From Anaerolineales bacterium (GTDB lineage Bacteria > Chloroflexota > Anaerolineae > 4572-78 > J111), in contig JABTUW010000002.1 of assembly GCA_015075185.1 (NCBI GenBank), forward strand, positions 62,001 to 126,000: a DNA stretch of 64,000 nt, given 5' to 3'. Below, in pieces: positions 1 to 10,633 of this stretch. The position numbers and the translations under genes were made by a program. How positions within the stretch are numbered: position 1 is the first letter of the stretch; the number at the start of each line of letters is the position of its first letter. The notes under the pieces were generated by a model. The model saw only the letters and a list, made by a program, of their open reading frames with translations, did no database searches and was not told the DNA's origin.

Positions 1-489
1 GACAATCTCGCCGTCAGCTAAGGCCGTGGCAAAGAGGCCGGTAAAGAAATCATCGGCCAAGATGGTGCGGTTGCCATTCGGCCCGGTCACGTGAATCTTC
101 GCGCCCAGAGCGGTCAAGACGGTCGGCAGATCCGAGGCGGGGTCAGCATGGGCAATGTTACCGCCGATGGTTCCCCGGTTGCGCACCTGCGGGTCGCCAA
201 TCATACCGGCGGCCTCAGACAAGACGGTAGGTACATCCGCGGAGGCGGCGATCAAGGCATGGGGCGTCAGCGCGCCGATACGGACGGACCCATTACTGGC
301 CGAGATACCCTTCAGTTCGCTGATCCGGCCAATGTCAATCAACGTGCCCGGATCGGCCAAGCGTAGGTTCATCACCGGGATGAGGCTGTGCCCTCCGGCC
401 AAGACCTTGGCCCCACTGTGCTGTCTGAGCAGGGAAACGGCTTCGGCCAGCGAAGTGGCTTTGTAATAATCAAATTTTGGCGGATACAT
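1..489 (-). CDS. coxM: FAD-binding subunit of a CO-dehydrogenase-type molybdenum hydroxylase (partial)
   Basis: This is the medium flavoprotein subunit that passes electrons from the 2Fe-2S subunit to FAD in xanthine oxidase-family enzymes. The start is inside the window and the C-terminus is lost at the left edge. The translation begins [17 protein letters not shown] and shows the two FAD-pyrophosphate signatures of the family, AGGHSLIP near residue 32 and TIGGNIAHADP near residue 107. The ATG overlaps the coxL stop by one base (TGATG), so translation is coupled. The family call is firm. The physiological substrate (CO, aldehyde or purine) cannot be told from this subunit. Confidence 0.93.
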   Translation of the reverse strand, partial: MYPPKFDYYKATSLAEAVSLLRQHSGAKVLAGGHSLIPVMNLRLADPGTLIDIGRISELKGISASNGSVRIGALTPHALIAASADVPTVLSEAAGMIGDPQVRNRGTIGGNIAHADPASDLPTVLTALGAKIHVTGPNGNRTILADDFFTGLFATALADGEIV

Positions 490-2855
490 CAGTTACCTCC
501 TCCATTTGCGCTCTTGATAGCGTTGTAGATTTTCTCCGGGGTCAGAGGCAAGTCAATGTGCTTAATGCCGAGTGGGGACAGCGCATCCATCACCGCATTG
601 GCGATGGCCGGGGTGGCGGCAATGGTCCCCATTTCGCCGGCGCCTTTCACCCCCAGCGGGTTGTGCGGTGACGGCGTTTCTGTCCGGCCCACTTCAGCCG
701 TTACCAGCCGGTCAGCCCGCGGCATGGCATAATCCAGCAGCGAGCCGCTTAAAAGCTGGCCGTTCTCATCGTACACACCGTTCTCCCACAAGGCCTGGCC
801 AATGCCCTGTACAATCCCGCCGACAATCTGCCCCTGGACAATGAGCGGGTTGACCACATGCCCAACATCATCCACGGCGATGTATTTTTGGATAGTGACT
901 TCGCCGGTATCGCGGTCAACTTCAACCTGGGCGATGTGGGCGCTGTTGGGGAAGGTAAAGTTGGCCGGGTCGTAAAAGGCGGTCTCTTCCAGGCCGGGTT
1001 CCAAACCGGCCGGCAAATTGTGGGCGGTATAGGCCGCCAGGGCAACTTCGGCAAAGCCTTTGGCCCGGTCGGGCGCTCCCTTGACGTGAATTTTGCCGGT
1101 GGCTTGATCGTAAACCATATCTTCTTCGGCCGCTTCCAGTTGGTGGGCGGCAATTTTGATCGCCTTTTGACGGACCTTCTCCGCACTTTTAACCAAAGCC
1201 GTGCCGCCGACACTGGTGCTGCGGCTGCCGTAGGTCCCCATACCCTGGAGCACGCGGGCGGTATCCCCGTGGACAACTTCAATGTCCTCCATAGCTATGC
1301 CTAACTCGTCGGCCACGATTTGAGCAAAGGTGGTTTCGTGTCCCTGGCCATGAGTATGCGACCCGGTCAGGACGCTTACTTTGCCGCTCGGATGCACCCG
1401 CACGACGCCACATTCCCAGAAACCCACCGCCGAACCCAACGAACCGGCCACTGCCGAGGGAGCCGGGCCGCTGGCCTCAATCGCGCCACAGACGCCAATA
1501 CCCACCAATTTGCCAGCTTTTCGAGCTTCGGCTTGCGCCTGGCGCATGCCGCTGTAATTGGCCATTTCTACGGCTTTGTCGAACAGTTTGTTATAGTCGC
1601 CGCTGTCATACAGGAAAGCAACCGGGGTTTGATAGGGGAATGCTTCTTTGGGAATGAAATTCTTGCGCCGGATCTCAATGGGGTCCATGCCCAGTTCCTG
1701 GGCGGCTATATCAACGAGACGTTCAAGCAAGTACGCCGCTTCGGGCCGACCTGCGCCGCGATAGGCGTCAACCGGCACAGTGTTGGTCAAGGTGCCCCAC
1801 ATTTCACCCCAGATGCCCTTCATTTGATACAGGCCGGAGAAGAGGGTGATATACAGGGCGGTCGGGATCAGGGGGGCCATGGTAGACAGATAAGCCCCAT
1901 TGTCGGCCCAGGTTTGCACATGCAGCCCGGTGAAGGTGCCATCTTTTTTGAGGGCCAGCTTGGCCTTGGTGATATGGTCGCGCCCCTGCGAGTCGGTCAT
2001 CATAGCTTCACTCCGGGTGCTGACCCATTTGACCGGGCGATTTAGTTGGCGGGCCGCCCAGGGGACAATGATCTCTTCGGGGTAGTGGAAAATTTTGCTC
2101 CCGAAGCCGCCGCCCACATCCGGGCTGATGACCCGCAGTTTATGCTCCGGGATGCCCAGGGTAAAGGCGCCTAACAGCAGGCGGATAATGTGGGGGTTCT
2201 GGCTGGTGGTCCAGACAGTCATTTCTCCCATCGCCGCATTCCATTGAGCCGCAGCAGCTCTCGGTTCCATGGCATTGGGGATAAGCCGTTGATTAATTAG
2301 CTCAAGCTCCACCACGTGCTCCGCCTCGGCGAAAGCCTTATCGCAGGCCGCTTTATCCCCTAAAGCCCAGGTATAGCTGACATTGTCAGCTATATCATCG
2401 TGAACCAGCGGCGCGCCCGGTTCAGCGGCGGCTTTAGCCCCAACAATGGCCGGCAACTGCTCGTAATCCACTTCGATCAAATCGAGCGCGTCGTAGGCAA
2501 TGTAAGCACTTTCGGCCACTACGGCGGCAACACCATCCCCCACGTGACGCACTTTGTCTACCGTTAAAGGCCAGCGAGTCGGCACTTTAATATCAGGCAC
2601 CAGCCAGCCGCAGGGCAGCTTGCCCACGCTGGCATCAATCAAATCCTGGCCGGTGTACACTGCCAGCACGCCGGGCAAAGCTCTGGCTTTCTCGGTATTA
2701 ATGCTTTTGATTTTAGCGTGGCCGTAGGGGCTGCGTTTGATGGCCAGGTGAACCATGCCGGGCAACTGAACATTGGCTACATAGCCGCCCTTACCCTGGA
2801 TAAAACGGGGATCCTCAACACGCTTGATGCTTTGACCCACATACTTCGTCATCAT
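489..2855 (-). CDS. coxL: Molybdopterin-binding large subunit, form II CO-dehydrogenase-like
   Basis: This 788-residue catalytic subunit binds the Mo-molybdopterin cytosine dinucleotide cofactor. It shows the family glycine motif VGGGFGSK near residue 250 and the C-terminal [16 protein letters not shown] segment containing the base-catalyst glutamate. The active-site loop near residue 363 reads AYRGAGR, the form II signature. Proven aerobic CO dehydrogenases (form I) have AYRCSFR with the Cu-binding cysteine. This enzyme may therefore oxidise another substrate, and a CO label would be unsafe. The start overlaps the coxS stop by 4 bp (ATGA). Length is normal for the family. Gene order on the minus strand is coxS-coxL-coxM, with coxG upstream. 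Confidence 0.93.
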   Translation of the reverse strand: MMTKYVGQSIKRVEDPRFIQGKGGYVANVQLPGMVHLAIKRSPYGHAKIKSINTEKARALPGVLAVYTGQDLIDASVGKLPCGWLVPDIKVPTRWPLTVDKVRHVGDGVAAVVAESAYIAYDALDLIEVDYEQLPAIVGAKAAAEPGAPLVHDDIADNVSYTWALGDKAACDKAFAEAEHVVELELINQRLIPNAMEPRAAAAQWNAAMGEMTVWTTSQNPHIIRLLLGAFTLGIPEHKLRVISPDVGGGFGSKIFHYPEEIIVPWAARQLNRPVKWVSTRSEAMMTDSQGRDHITKAKLALKKDGTFTGLHVQTWADNGAYLSTMAPLIPTALYITLFSGLYQMKGIWGEMWGTLTNTVPVDAYRGAGRPEAAYLLERLVDIAAQELGMDPIEIRRKNFIPKEAFPYQTPVAFLYDSGDYNKLFDKAVEMANYSGMRQAQAEARKAGKLVGIGVCGAIEASGPAPSAVAGSLGSAVGFWECGVVRVHPSGKVSVLTGSHTHGQGHETTFAQIVADELGIAMEDIEVVHGDTARVLQGMGTYGSRSTSVGGTALVKSAEKVRQKAIKIAAHQLEAAEEDMVYDQATGKIHVKGAPDRAKGFAEVALAAYTAHNLPAGLEPGLEETAFYDPANFTFPNSAHIAQVEVDRDTGEVTIQKYIAVDDVGHVVNPLIVQGQIVGGIVQGIGQALWENGVYDENGQLLSGSLLDYAMPRADRLVTAEVGRTETPSPHNPLGVKGAGEMGTIAATPAIANAVMDALSPLGIKHIDLPLTPEKIYNAIKSANGGGN

Positions 2856-3325
2856 GCACCTCCTGCCGTGGCTCTGGCCGCCTGCTGGACCGCCCGGACA
2901 ATGTTATCGTAGCCGGTGCAGCGGCAGATGTTCCCCTCCAGCCCGTGCCGAATTTCGGCCTCACTGATATTTGGATTGTTTTCAACCAGTTTGGTCGCGG
3001 CCATGATCATGCCGGGAGTGCAATAGCCGCATTGCAAGCCGTGATTATCCCAGAAAGCTTGCTGCATGGGGTGTAGCGTGCCATTTTTGGCCAACCCCTC
3101 AATGGTGGTAATTTCGGAGCCGTCGGCTTGAACGGCCAGGGTAGTGCAGGATTTTACAGACACTCCATCCATGTGGATGGTACACGCGCCACACTGGCTG
3201 GTATCGCAGCCAATATTGGTTCCCGTCAGGCCCAACCCATCACGCAGGAAATGAACCAACAGCGTGCGCGGTTCAACATCCCTCGTATAGGTTGTCCCGT
3301 TCACTTTTACCGTAATTTCAGTCAT
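2852..3325 (-). CDS. coxS: 2Fe-2S subunit of the molybdenum hydroxylase
   Basis: This 157-residue small subunit carries two [2Fe-2S] clusters. The plant-type ferredoxin domain is seen as [15 protein letters not shown] (residues about 40-54). The helical domain has [10 protein letters not shown] near residue 99 and the paired CRCTGYDNI near residue 135. A clear ribosome-binding site (AAGGAGG) lies just before the ATG on the minus strand. The gene ends in a 4-bp overlap with coxL, so S and L are translationally coupled. It transfers electrons from the molybdenum centre to the FAD subunit. Confidence 0.95.
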   Translation of the reverse strand: MTEITVKVNGTTYTRDVEPRTLLVHFLRDGLGLTGTNIGCDTSQCGACTIHMDGVSVKSCTTLAVQADGSEITTIEGLAKNGTLHPMQQAFWDNHGLQCGYCTPGMIMAATKLVENNPNISEAEIRHGLEGNICRCTGYDNIVRAVQQAARATAGGA

Positions 3326-3440
3326 CGAAACCGCCTCCTTCTTTGGATTATAGATTTTAGATTTTGGTCAGTTTTTGTGCATCCTATCCAATTTCTTCCT
3401 CTACTTTACTAACCTCTATCCCCCTATCTGCTATTATCTG

Positions 3441-4142
3441 CTAATACCCCCTCCTTTCCCAGACTTCCTTGGCTACTTTACGGGCAATGGCGTTCATCCA
3501 CCAGTTGAGCACAACTAACGACCCTAAAAAGATGAGACCGGCCGCAATCAACTTGGGGCGCTGCGGCGCTGGCACCAGATCATCAACCAGATGTTTAGCA
3601 ACGCCCATCGTAAATTCTACTTGGGAGGGACCGCTAGCCTCCGCTGCTTGAGGCTGCATTCCAACTAAAGCCTCTTCGGCATGGTGGCTGGCGCTGGCTT
3701 GCACCCTGGCTTTAATCTGTTCGTGCAAACCGTCAAGGCTCTGCCGGGTCAGGGCCTTGGCCGAGCTGTCGAGCAGCCGCTGCCCGACACTGGCAATACG
3801 GCCACCCACCTGAGCTTCGCCCGTGTAATGCATCAGGGTTGTCTCTCCCTGGTCTTCCAAACGAACTTCTCCCACCCCTTTCATGAAGCCAGGCGCACCT
3901 TTGCCATCAACCTGCATGCGATAGCTCTCCGGGGGGTTAATGTTAGAGAGATTAACAATACCCTCAAACTGCCCCTGAACCGGGCCAACCCGGATTTTTA
4001 GAGCGCCTTTGTATTCGTTTTCGCCGATTTGTTCCAGCTTTTCACAACCGGGCATCGTCCGGGCCAGCACCTCTGGATCCAAAAGCGCTTGCCAAACAGT
4101 CTCACGCGGGGCATCAAAGGTATAGGTACCTTCAAGTTTCAC
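3441..4142 (-). CDS. coxG: CoxG-like SRPBCC protein with C-terminal membrane anchor
   Basis: This 233-residue protein starts with GTG, and AGGAGG sits about 8 bases upstream. The first 145 residues or so match the CoxG branch of the SRPBCC (START-like) fold, recognisable from the opening MKLEGTYTFDAPRETVWQAL, the MPGCEKLE segment and the acyl-binding-type pattern. A linker follows, then a hydrophobic segment near residues 198-218 (LIAAGLIFLGSLVVLNWWM), which predicts a membrane tail. CoxG proteins are associated with CO dehydrogenase membrane attachment and with shuttling quinone. Its place upstream of coxS-L-M fits that. The direct partner in this enzyme is an inference. Confidence 0.88.
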   Translation of the reverse strand: MKLEGTYTFDAPRETVWQALLDPEVLARTMPGCEKLEQIGENEYKGALKIRVGPVQGQFEGIVNLSNINPPESYRMQVDGKGAPGFMKGVGEVRLEDQGETTLMHYTGEAQVGGRIASVGQRLLDSSAKALTRQSLDGLHEQIKARVQASASHHAEEALVGMQPQAAEASGPSQVEFTMGVAKHLVDDLVPAPQRPKLIAAGLIFLGSLVVLNWWMNAIARKVAKEVWERRGY

Positions 4143-4448
4143 TACTTGTTCCTCCTCAAAGAGTCAAAACGATTAAGCTAAACACGGGGCATATTTCCCG
4201 TGCCAGCGTCAAGCCATGAATTTTGATAATCTTAACAGCCGCAGATCAGCACCAGAAGATTGAACTTGAATTGAACAAACTTTATTCAAGCCCTTATATT
4301 GTGTAATGGGGGGTCTTACTTGAAGTTTCGAGGGAAATTCTAACATAGGCTCAAACCTGTGTCAAATACAATTTTGGCTGATACTTGCTTTCCATTTACA
4401 TTGACTTACAATATCAGCGACTTAAACTACTACCGAGGCACAAGAGCT
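4143..4448. other. Divergent intergenic region between coxG and moaD-like gene
   Basis: This AT-rich spacer of about 300 bp separates the leftward cox genes from the rightward moaD-like gene, so it should contain both promoters. I see several TTGA and TATA-like stretches but no pair good enough to name, and no convincing operator. An upstream in-frame codon at 4359 would give a moaD product 30 residues longer. That extension has no family resemblance, so I treat it as non-coding. Confidence 0.5.
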
Positions 4449-4730
4449 ATGGAAATCAAGGTTTATGCTACACTGCGGGATGTTGTGGGTGGCTCCAGCG
4501 TCCAATTTGACGGCGTATCGGAAATGACAGTGGGCCAGATGCTCGAAGCTTTATGCGCCAAGTTTCCGGCCCTCATCCCCAAGCTGCATACCAACGGGCA
4601 CGACCTTCACCCGGCGATCCACATCCTGGTCAACGGCCGGGATATGCGTTATATCAACGGCCTGGAGACTTTAGTGACGGCTAAAGACAACGTCCGCATC
4701 TTTCCGCCGGTCGGCGGGGGGCTGCGTTGA
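4449..4730 (+). CDS. MoaD/ThiS-family sulfur carrier-like protein
   Basis: This 93-residue ubiquitin-like protein begins MEIKVYATLRDVVGG and ends FPPVGGGLR. The strand pattern and the C-terminal PPVGGG match MoaD-type sulfur carriers of molybdopterin/tungstopterin synthesis, whose C-terminal Gly-Gly is thiocarboxylated. Two residues (LR) follow the glycines, so the tail would need trimming or the protein is a non-canonical carrier. I chose the ATG at 4449 over an upstream start because homology begins there. It overlaps the next gene by 4 bp and faces the aldehyde oxidoreductase, a pterin-cofactor enzyme. Confidence 0.85.
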   Translation: MEIKVYATLRDVVGGSSVQFDGVSEMTVGQMLEALCAKFPALIPKLHTNGHDLHPAIHILVNGRDMRYINGLETLVTAKDNVRIFPPVGGGLR

Positions 4731-4972
4731 AACTCACCTTTGGCGTGCCCATGACAGCAATGAAAGGGTATCTGATCGATCTAGGAGCGGCCGAGATCGC
4801 TGAAAACGTGCTGGCCGCTGACCAGTGGCAGGCAGTAGTCAGGAAGAGTGAGCCGGCCAGGATTGGTTCGCTGGTCGCCGGCCGCATCGAGGTTGAGTTT
4901 TCCGGCGACGAAACGGCCATTGCCGCCTTACTCGAAAAGTTGCACTGGAAAACCTTGCGCGGCGGCGGCTGA
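4727..4972 (+). CDS. Small protein of unknown function with a C-terminal RGGG tail
   Basis: I do not recognise this 81-residue protein. It starts at a TTG overlapping the moaD-like stop (TTGA), so the two are translationally coupled. The protein begins MKLTFGVPMTAMKG and ends KTLRGGG. It is probably soluble, with alternating strand and helix character. The exposed triple glycine at the extreme C-terminus recalls activated ubiquitin-like carriers, but I see no other sign of that fold. Its position beside moaD and opposite the aldehyde ferredoxin oxidoreductase suggests a role in pterin-cofactor supply or enzyme maturation. That is inference only. Confidence 0.7.
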   Translation: MKLTFGVPMTAMKGYLIDLGAAEIAENVLAADQWQAVVRKSEPARIGSLVAGRIEVEFSGDETAIAALLEKLHWKTLRGGG

Positions 4973-5005
4973 GGGGAAATCTAGATAAAAGAATTGAGAA
5001 ATAAA

Positions 5006-5045
5006 AACAGTAGCGAGAGCATTTACTCCTCGCTACTGTTCTTTT
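5006..5045. terminator. Bidirectional rho-independent terminator
   Basis: Perfect 12-bp stem AACAGTAGCGAG / CTCGCTACTGTT (5006-5017 with 5029-5040), an 11-base loop, A-rich sequence on the left and CTTTTAT on the right. It lies between the converging moaD-like pair and the aldehyde oxidoreductase gene and could serve both strands. Confidence 0.85.
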
Positions 5046-5112
5046 ATCAGGGTGTCAATTCATCAGCAAACCGAGTTAGCAAGTCAATGTTCTGACTACT
5101 GACTACTATCTG

Positions 5113-6957
<1,845 letters not shown>

Positions 6958-7319
6958 TATAAACCTCCTCGTTTATTAAAAAGTTTAATCAAAAAACAGC
7001 AGTAACGTTGCGACAAAAGTCGAGAATTTTATTCAGTCTAGCGTCCCAGTTCACCTCCTGCCGATACATTAATTAAAAACGGCGCTATGTTTGCTCATCA
7101 TAGCGCCGTTTGGCTGGCTATTTTGGCCGTTACCACCGGCACAAAATAATCCTACAGATTGACCTAATTGATTTAGCTTTTTTCGCAAGGCCACGCCTCA
7201 ATACAAGTACCCTATTTCACATGAGGGCATTACCAGTATAGGCGTTCAGGCCAATCAGTTGTAGTGACAGATGTCACTCATTCTTTGGATAAATGACACA
7301 TAGGGGAAAAATGAAAGGA
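6958..7319 (-). promoter_or_regulatory. Long leader of the aldehyde oxidoreductase gene with palindrome and hairpin
   Basis: This 362-base gap upstream of the enzyme gene is far longer than a core promoter needs. It contains a perfect palindrome AGTGACA-GA-TGTCACT at 7263-7278, a likely protein-binding site. Further on come the strong hairpin at 7077-7111 and an AGGAGGTG stretch near 7050-7057 (minus strand) that has no matching gene. The arrangement could be an attenuator or a Moco/Wco-sensing leader. I cannot match a known riboswitch consensus by eye, so this remains a suggestion. Confidence 0.4.
7077..7111 (-). terminator. Intrinsic terminator or attenuator hairpin
   Basis: Perfect 13-bp stem AAACGGCGCTATG / CATAGCGCCGTTT with a 9-base loop. 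On the minus strand it is followed by TTTTTAATT. It lies 210 bp after the metF stop and 120 bp before the oxidoreductase start. It could end metF messages or act as a conditional terminator in the oxidoreductase leader. Confidence 0.75.
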
Positions 7320-8333
7320 CTATGACAGCGGCGTTTCGGGGATAAGTATTTCCGTGGATGACTGCCGGGGCAGCTCTCGCCGCGACCGGCGGGGAAAGAG
7401 GCCGGAGCGCTGAATAATCTCAGCCACCATTTCTTCCTGGCGGAAGGCCATGACGTGGACGCCGTGGACGCCCTCAATCTCGCGGATCTGCTGAATCATT
7501 TCGATGCAAATCTGCATGCCCTCTTCTAATTTTTTCTCTTTGGGCGTCTTGGCCAGGCGCTCCACCACCGCATCGGGAATCCAGACGCCGGGCACTTTGG
7601 TGCGCATAAATTCGGCCGCCTTCTCGGAGCGTAGCGGGCCAACGCCAATCAAAATATAGACCTGCTCGTGCAGTCCCAGCTCGCGCACTCGCTGCATGAA
7701 TTGTTGCAGGCGGGGAATGTCAAAACAATATTGGGTTTGGATAAAGACGGCGCCCGCCTGGACCTTTTTACCCAGGCGCAGCGGCCGCCAATCGAACGGA
7801 GGGACAAAGGGGTTTTCCGCCGCCCCTAAAAAGAGGCGAGGCGGCGTGGTCAGCTTGCGCCCGCTCAGAAAGACTCCCTGGTCACGCATCATCCGGGCGA
7901 CTTGCAGCAACTGGATCGAGTCGAAGTCAAAGACTCGTTTGGCCTGGGGCTGGTCGCCGTTGGAAACGTCGTCGCCGGTCAGGCACAGCACATTTTTGAC
8001 CCCCATCGCCGCCGCGCCGAGCAGGTCGCCTTGAATCGCAATGCGATTGCGGTCACGGCAGCTCACCTGCAAGACTGCCTCATACCCGGCCCGCGTGAGC
8101 AGAGCGCAGCAGCCCATGCTGCTCATATGGCAGTTGGCCCCCGAGCCGTCGGTGGCGTTGATCGCATCACAGACTTCGGCCAGCACCAGGGCATTTTTGT
8201 AGACGTCACTGGGATCGGCGCTGTCGGGAGCGTTCAGTTCAGCGGTGACGGCGAAGCGGCCGGAGCGAAGGACTCGTTCCAGGCGGCTGCCGGTGCGCAT
8301 GGGCTGCTCGGATAGGGTAGGGGTTGGACTCAC
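7320..8333 (-). CDS. metF: 5,10-methylenetetrahydrofolate reductase
   Basis: This 337-residue FAD enzyme of the MetF TIM-barrel family reduces methylene-THF to methyl-THF for methionine synthesis or the methyl branch of the Wood-Ljungdahl pathway. The early segment FAVTAELNAP, the KNVLCLTGDD block, the QTQYCFDI strand near residue 200 and ILIGVGPLRS near residue 227 all fit. It is preceded by the metV-like gene at a 61-bp spacing. The MetF/MetV pairing is typical of acetogen-type enzymes that use ferredoxin or another partner, so this protein may not be a simple NADH enzyme. Confidence 0.93.
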   Translation of the reverse strand: MSPTPTLSEQPMRTGSRLERVLRSGRFAVTAELNAPDSADPSDVYKNALVLAEVCDAINATDGSGANCHMSSMGCCALLTRAGYEAVLQVSCRDRNRIAIQGDLLGAAAMGVKNVLCLTGDDVSNGDQPQAKRVFDFDSIQLLQVARMMRDQGVFLSGRKLTTPPRLFLGAAENPFVPPFDWRPLRLGKKVQAGAVFIQTQYCFDIPRLQQFMQRVRELGLHEQVYILIGVGPLRSEKAAEFMRTKVPGVWIPDAVVERLAKTPKEKKLEEGMQICIEMIQQIREIEGVHGVHVMAFRQEEMVAEIIQRSGLFPRRSRRELPRQSSTEILIPETPLS

Positions 8334-8342
8334 CTTGAACTC

Positions 8343-8400
8343 CTTGAAAGTAGTAGTCAGTAGTCAGTAACCAGATAAGCTACCCTGCTACCTGCTACCT
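8343..8400. repeat. TAGTAGTCAGTAGTCAGT / CTGCTACC low-complexity intergenic repeat
   Basis: The metV-metF spacer consists of near-repeats of TAGTCAGTAG and CTGCTACCTG. Similar tracts lie at about 3410-3446, 5090-5115, 17495-17556 and 21595-21660, almost always right beside stop codons. I interpret them as a dispersed low-complexity family of unknown function. Confidence 0.6.
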
Positions 8401-8937
8401 CTTAGTTCCCACAATTTCCGTTTGACTGGCTTGAGCTGCCAATTTCCAGCCCGGCGGCGTTTCGATATCCACTTTTTCGATCAAATTGATCCAGGCCGAG
8501 GTACCCTGCAAGGCCCGGTTGACCGGCGGCTGAATCCAGTGCATCTCGTGGCCGTAGGTAGGCATTTGGTGGCTACGCTCCCAGGCCTGCACCCAGATAC
8601 AGGGCAATTCGGGGATAACCTCGCAGTGACCGTTGGTCCGAACGCCGCCGCAGGGGCCGTTGCGCAGATTTTTGGGACAGGTCATAGGACAGGTCATGCC
8701 GGTGCTGTGTAAAATACACTGGCCGCACATCTGGCAGTTGAACATCCAGCCCTTGCTGATTTCTTCCCCCCGAATCATCAATTTTTCGGCAAATTTGGGG
8801 TTGATCCGCTTCAACCAGGGATAGGTGGTAACGATGACCTGTTTGGACACATCGTAAAACCACTCCAAAAAGCGGGGATGGTTTTTGAGCCATTCGCTGC
8901 CCGGCCGCCGCCGGCCTTCTTTGAGGTAGGTGGTCAT
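8395..8937 (-). CDS. metV: MetV-like zinc/Fe-S companion of methylenetetrahydrofolate reductase
   Basis: This is a 180-residue cysteine-rich protein of the MTHFR C-terminal (MetV) family. The central block runs FNCQMCGQCILHSTG, then CPMTCPKNLRNGPCGG, then a cysteine-containing tail (GHCEVIPELPC). That gives many metal ligands. In acetogens MetV forms a complex with MetF and is required for methylene-THF reduction with low-potential donors. I selected the ATG at 8937 because GGAGGAG lies about 11 bases upstream. A codon seven residues earlier overlaps that site. It is the first gene of a metV-metF unit. Confidence 0.85.
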   Translation of the reverse strand: MTTYLKEGRRRPGSEWLKNHPRFLEWFYDVSKQVIVTTYPWLKRINPKFAEKLMIRGEEISKGWMFNCQMCGQCILHSTGMTCPMTCPKNLRNGPCGGVRTNGHCEVIPELPCIWVQAWERSHQMPTYGHEMHWIQPPVNRALQGTSAWINLIEKVDIETPPGWKLAAQASQTEIVGTKR

Positions 8938-9172
8938 AAACTGCTGTCTCCTCCGCACGTAACTTGGAGCAGGTTGCGGGTGAGGAGTTGTGGGCTGAGT
9001 TACGGTGAAGGAGATTATACCGTAGCAGTTGGCAGCGCGTCAAGCCACCCCTCGGCGGAGTTGGGCAGACCACGCCAGGGAAGTGTTTTACCCGCAGAGA
9101 CCCCATTGAGATATACAGAGAGACTCTAAAAATCCCTCTCCGCACGACGATACCCCCAAACAAACGAAGGGC
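8938..9172. other. Intergenic region upstream of metV
   Basis: This segment contains the metV ribosome-binding site and presumably its promoter. I see no convincing gene. A 223-residue open frame across it is an out-of-frame shadow of metV extended through non-coding sequence. Confidence 0.4.
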
Positions 9173-9365
9173 GCAAAAACCATTTCCGTGTTTTTCGCAC
9201 CCTTCGTCACTTCGTGGTTCACTCCCCAAACTCACCCCGCCCACTTCATCGAAAACATGACTGTCTTCCGAGCGACCCTGGCTGCCAGAGATTCACAACC
9301 TCGATCCTCCATTGCCGTAATTGGCCGCTTCGGTCACGCTGGCCTGTTCGACCTCCGGTTAGGTT
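9173..9365. repeat. Imperfect 190-bp direct repeat, copy A
   Basis: This non-coding segment is clearly related to 10947-11135. Both run from GCAAAAACC, through a GTGTTTTTCGC-CCCTTCG stretch and CTTCGTGGTTCAC, to CTGTTCGACCTCCGGTT. The two copies, in the same orientation, flank the beta-propeller gene. Copy A also contains an internal inverted match between CGAAGGGCGCAAAAAC (9165-9180) and GTGTTTTTCGCACCCTTCG. This could be the boundary of a mobile or recombining cassette. Confidence 0.7.
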
Positions 9366-9373
9366 AAACAACA

Positions 9374-10633
9374 TTAAACCGGCACCTTCTCTACCTGGTG
9401 AGAAGGTGACCATTCCAATGGCATCCAGTGCCAGTTCGAACCATCCCAATAATTGACTGATAAAGCTAACGTATCCGACTGGACAACAAACGCATAGATT
9501 CGTTCCTGTGCTAATTCGTGAAAGGATACAGCCCCGAGAATATTCCAATGGGTCGAACCCTCATTCGGTGGAACAACAACAACACCCAAGTCATCCCAGT
9601 GCCACTCAGAACCATCCCAGTAGTTCACTGCCAGGCTCCGGGCACTGGGAAACTCTAAGTTGTCTACCACAGGAGTACCTACAACAAAAGTGTAAACCTT
9701 TTGGTGATGCCCATCGTTATAAGTGGTGGTTGACATCCCATGATCCATGTACAATGCACTGGCAGGAGGATTTCCTACATCAGCCCAATGCCAACCGTCT
9801 CCATCGTATTCACATACATATAGTTGAGACTGAGCATCCCTAACAAAAACACGGATGTGTTGTTTGCTTGCCTCTTGATAGGTGACAGCCGTAACCCAAC
9901 CAACGAATTGAGCAAAAGGTATTCCTAGTTTAGTCCAATGCCACTGAGACCCATCCCAGTAGTTGGCATACCATTGGTGATTAGCTCCCTCCACGAAGAC
10001 GTAGATACTCTGTTGATGCGACTCCAGGTCATAACAAGTAACGGCAGGACCTAAACAGCCAAAACTGCCAAAAGTCGTATCTGGAGGCTGGCCTTGATCA
10101 GTCCAGCGCCACTGGGATCCATCCCAGTAATAGACGCAGAGATGCACACTATTCCCTTCGTCGTGACCTTCAGTAAAAGCATAGATATGCTGCTTGCCAG
10201 CTTGACGATAGGTAATCACTGAAGGACGCCACACTGAAATTATACCAGGGGGTTTGCCTAGAACAGTCCATTGCCATTTAGAACCATCCCAAACATTCGC
10301 AACTAAACCTGCTGCATAATCCGCTACAAAAGCATAAATCCGTTGTTTATCCCCCTCCCTAAAAGTAATGACCGACATTCCGGCCGAATGCAAAGGGCCA
10401 TTAGGAGGTGCTCCTTGATCAGCCCAATGCCATTCGATGCCATCCCAGTAATATACCTTAAGATGATCTCTACAGACGAAAGCGTAAATACGCCGTTGGC
10501 CGCCTTCGTTAAAGGTAATAATCGCTTCGTGTTGGGAATCGGTTGTGATTGCCTCAACAATTTTCGGAATGATATCAATATCTATTGTTGGGATGGGGCT
10601 CACAATTTTTTGAGGATCAATTAAGTTAGACAT
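9374..10633 (-). CDS. Seven-repeat beta-propeller (lectin-like) protein
   Basis: This 419-residue protein is built of seven repeats of about 50 residues. Each has a core of the form (K/R)xIYAFV...YWDGSxWHWxxLGxPP, for example YYWDGIEWHW, NVWDGSKWQW, NYWDGSQWHW and NYWDGSNWHW. The repeat number, spacing and aromatic WDG motif suggest a seven-bladed propeller resembling PLL/DUF346-type lectins. Sugar binding is an inference. No signal peptide is visible. I chose the ATG at 10633 because GGAGGT lies 5-6 bases upstream. A GTG four codons earlier is part of that site. Copies of a 190-bp repeat flank the gene. Confidence 0.8.
   Translation of the reverse strand: MSNLIDPQKIVSPIPTIDIDIIPKIVEAITTDSQHEAIITFNEGGQRRIYAFVCRDHLKVYYWDGIEWHWADQGAPPNGPLHSAGMSVITFREGDKQRIYAFVADYAAGLVANVWDGSKWQWTVLGKPPGIISVWRPSVITYRQAGKQHIYAFTEGHDEGNSVHLCVYYWDGSQWRWTDQGQPPDTTFGSFGCLGPAVTCYDLESHQQSIYVFVEGANHQWYANYWDGSQWHWTKLGIPFAQFVGWVTAVTYQEASKQHIRVFVRDAQSQLYVCEYDGDGWHWADVGNPPASALYMDHGMSTTTYNDGHHQKVYTFVVGTPVVDNLEFPSARSLAVNYWDGSEWHWDDLGVVVVPPNEGSTHWNILGAVSFHELAQERIYAFVVQSDTLALSVNYWDGSNWHWMPLEWSPSHQVEKVPV

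Noticed and set aside
1320..2045. 241-residue plus-strand open frame inside coxL
   Set aside because: It lies fully antisense to coxL, which has all expected motifs, and shows no recognisable domain.
7050..7057. Leader peptide gene at the orphan AGGAGGTG in the oxidoreductase leader
   Set aside because: The only GTG overlaps the Shine-Dalgarno-like bases themselves, so spacing for initiation is wrong, and no other start codon lies at a suitable distance.
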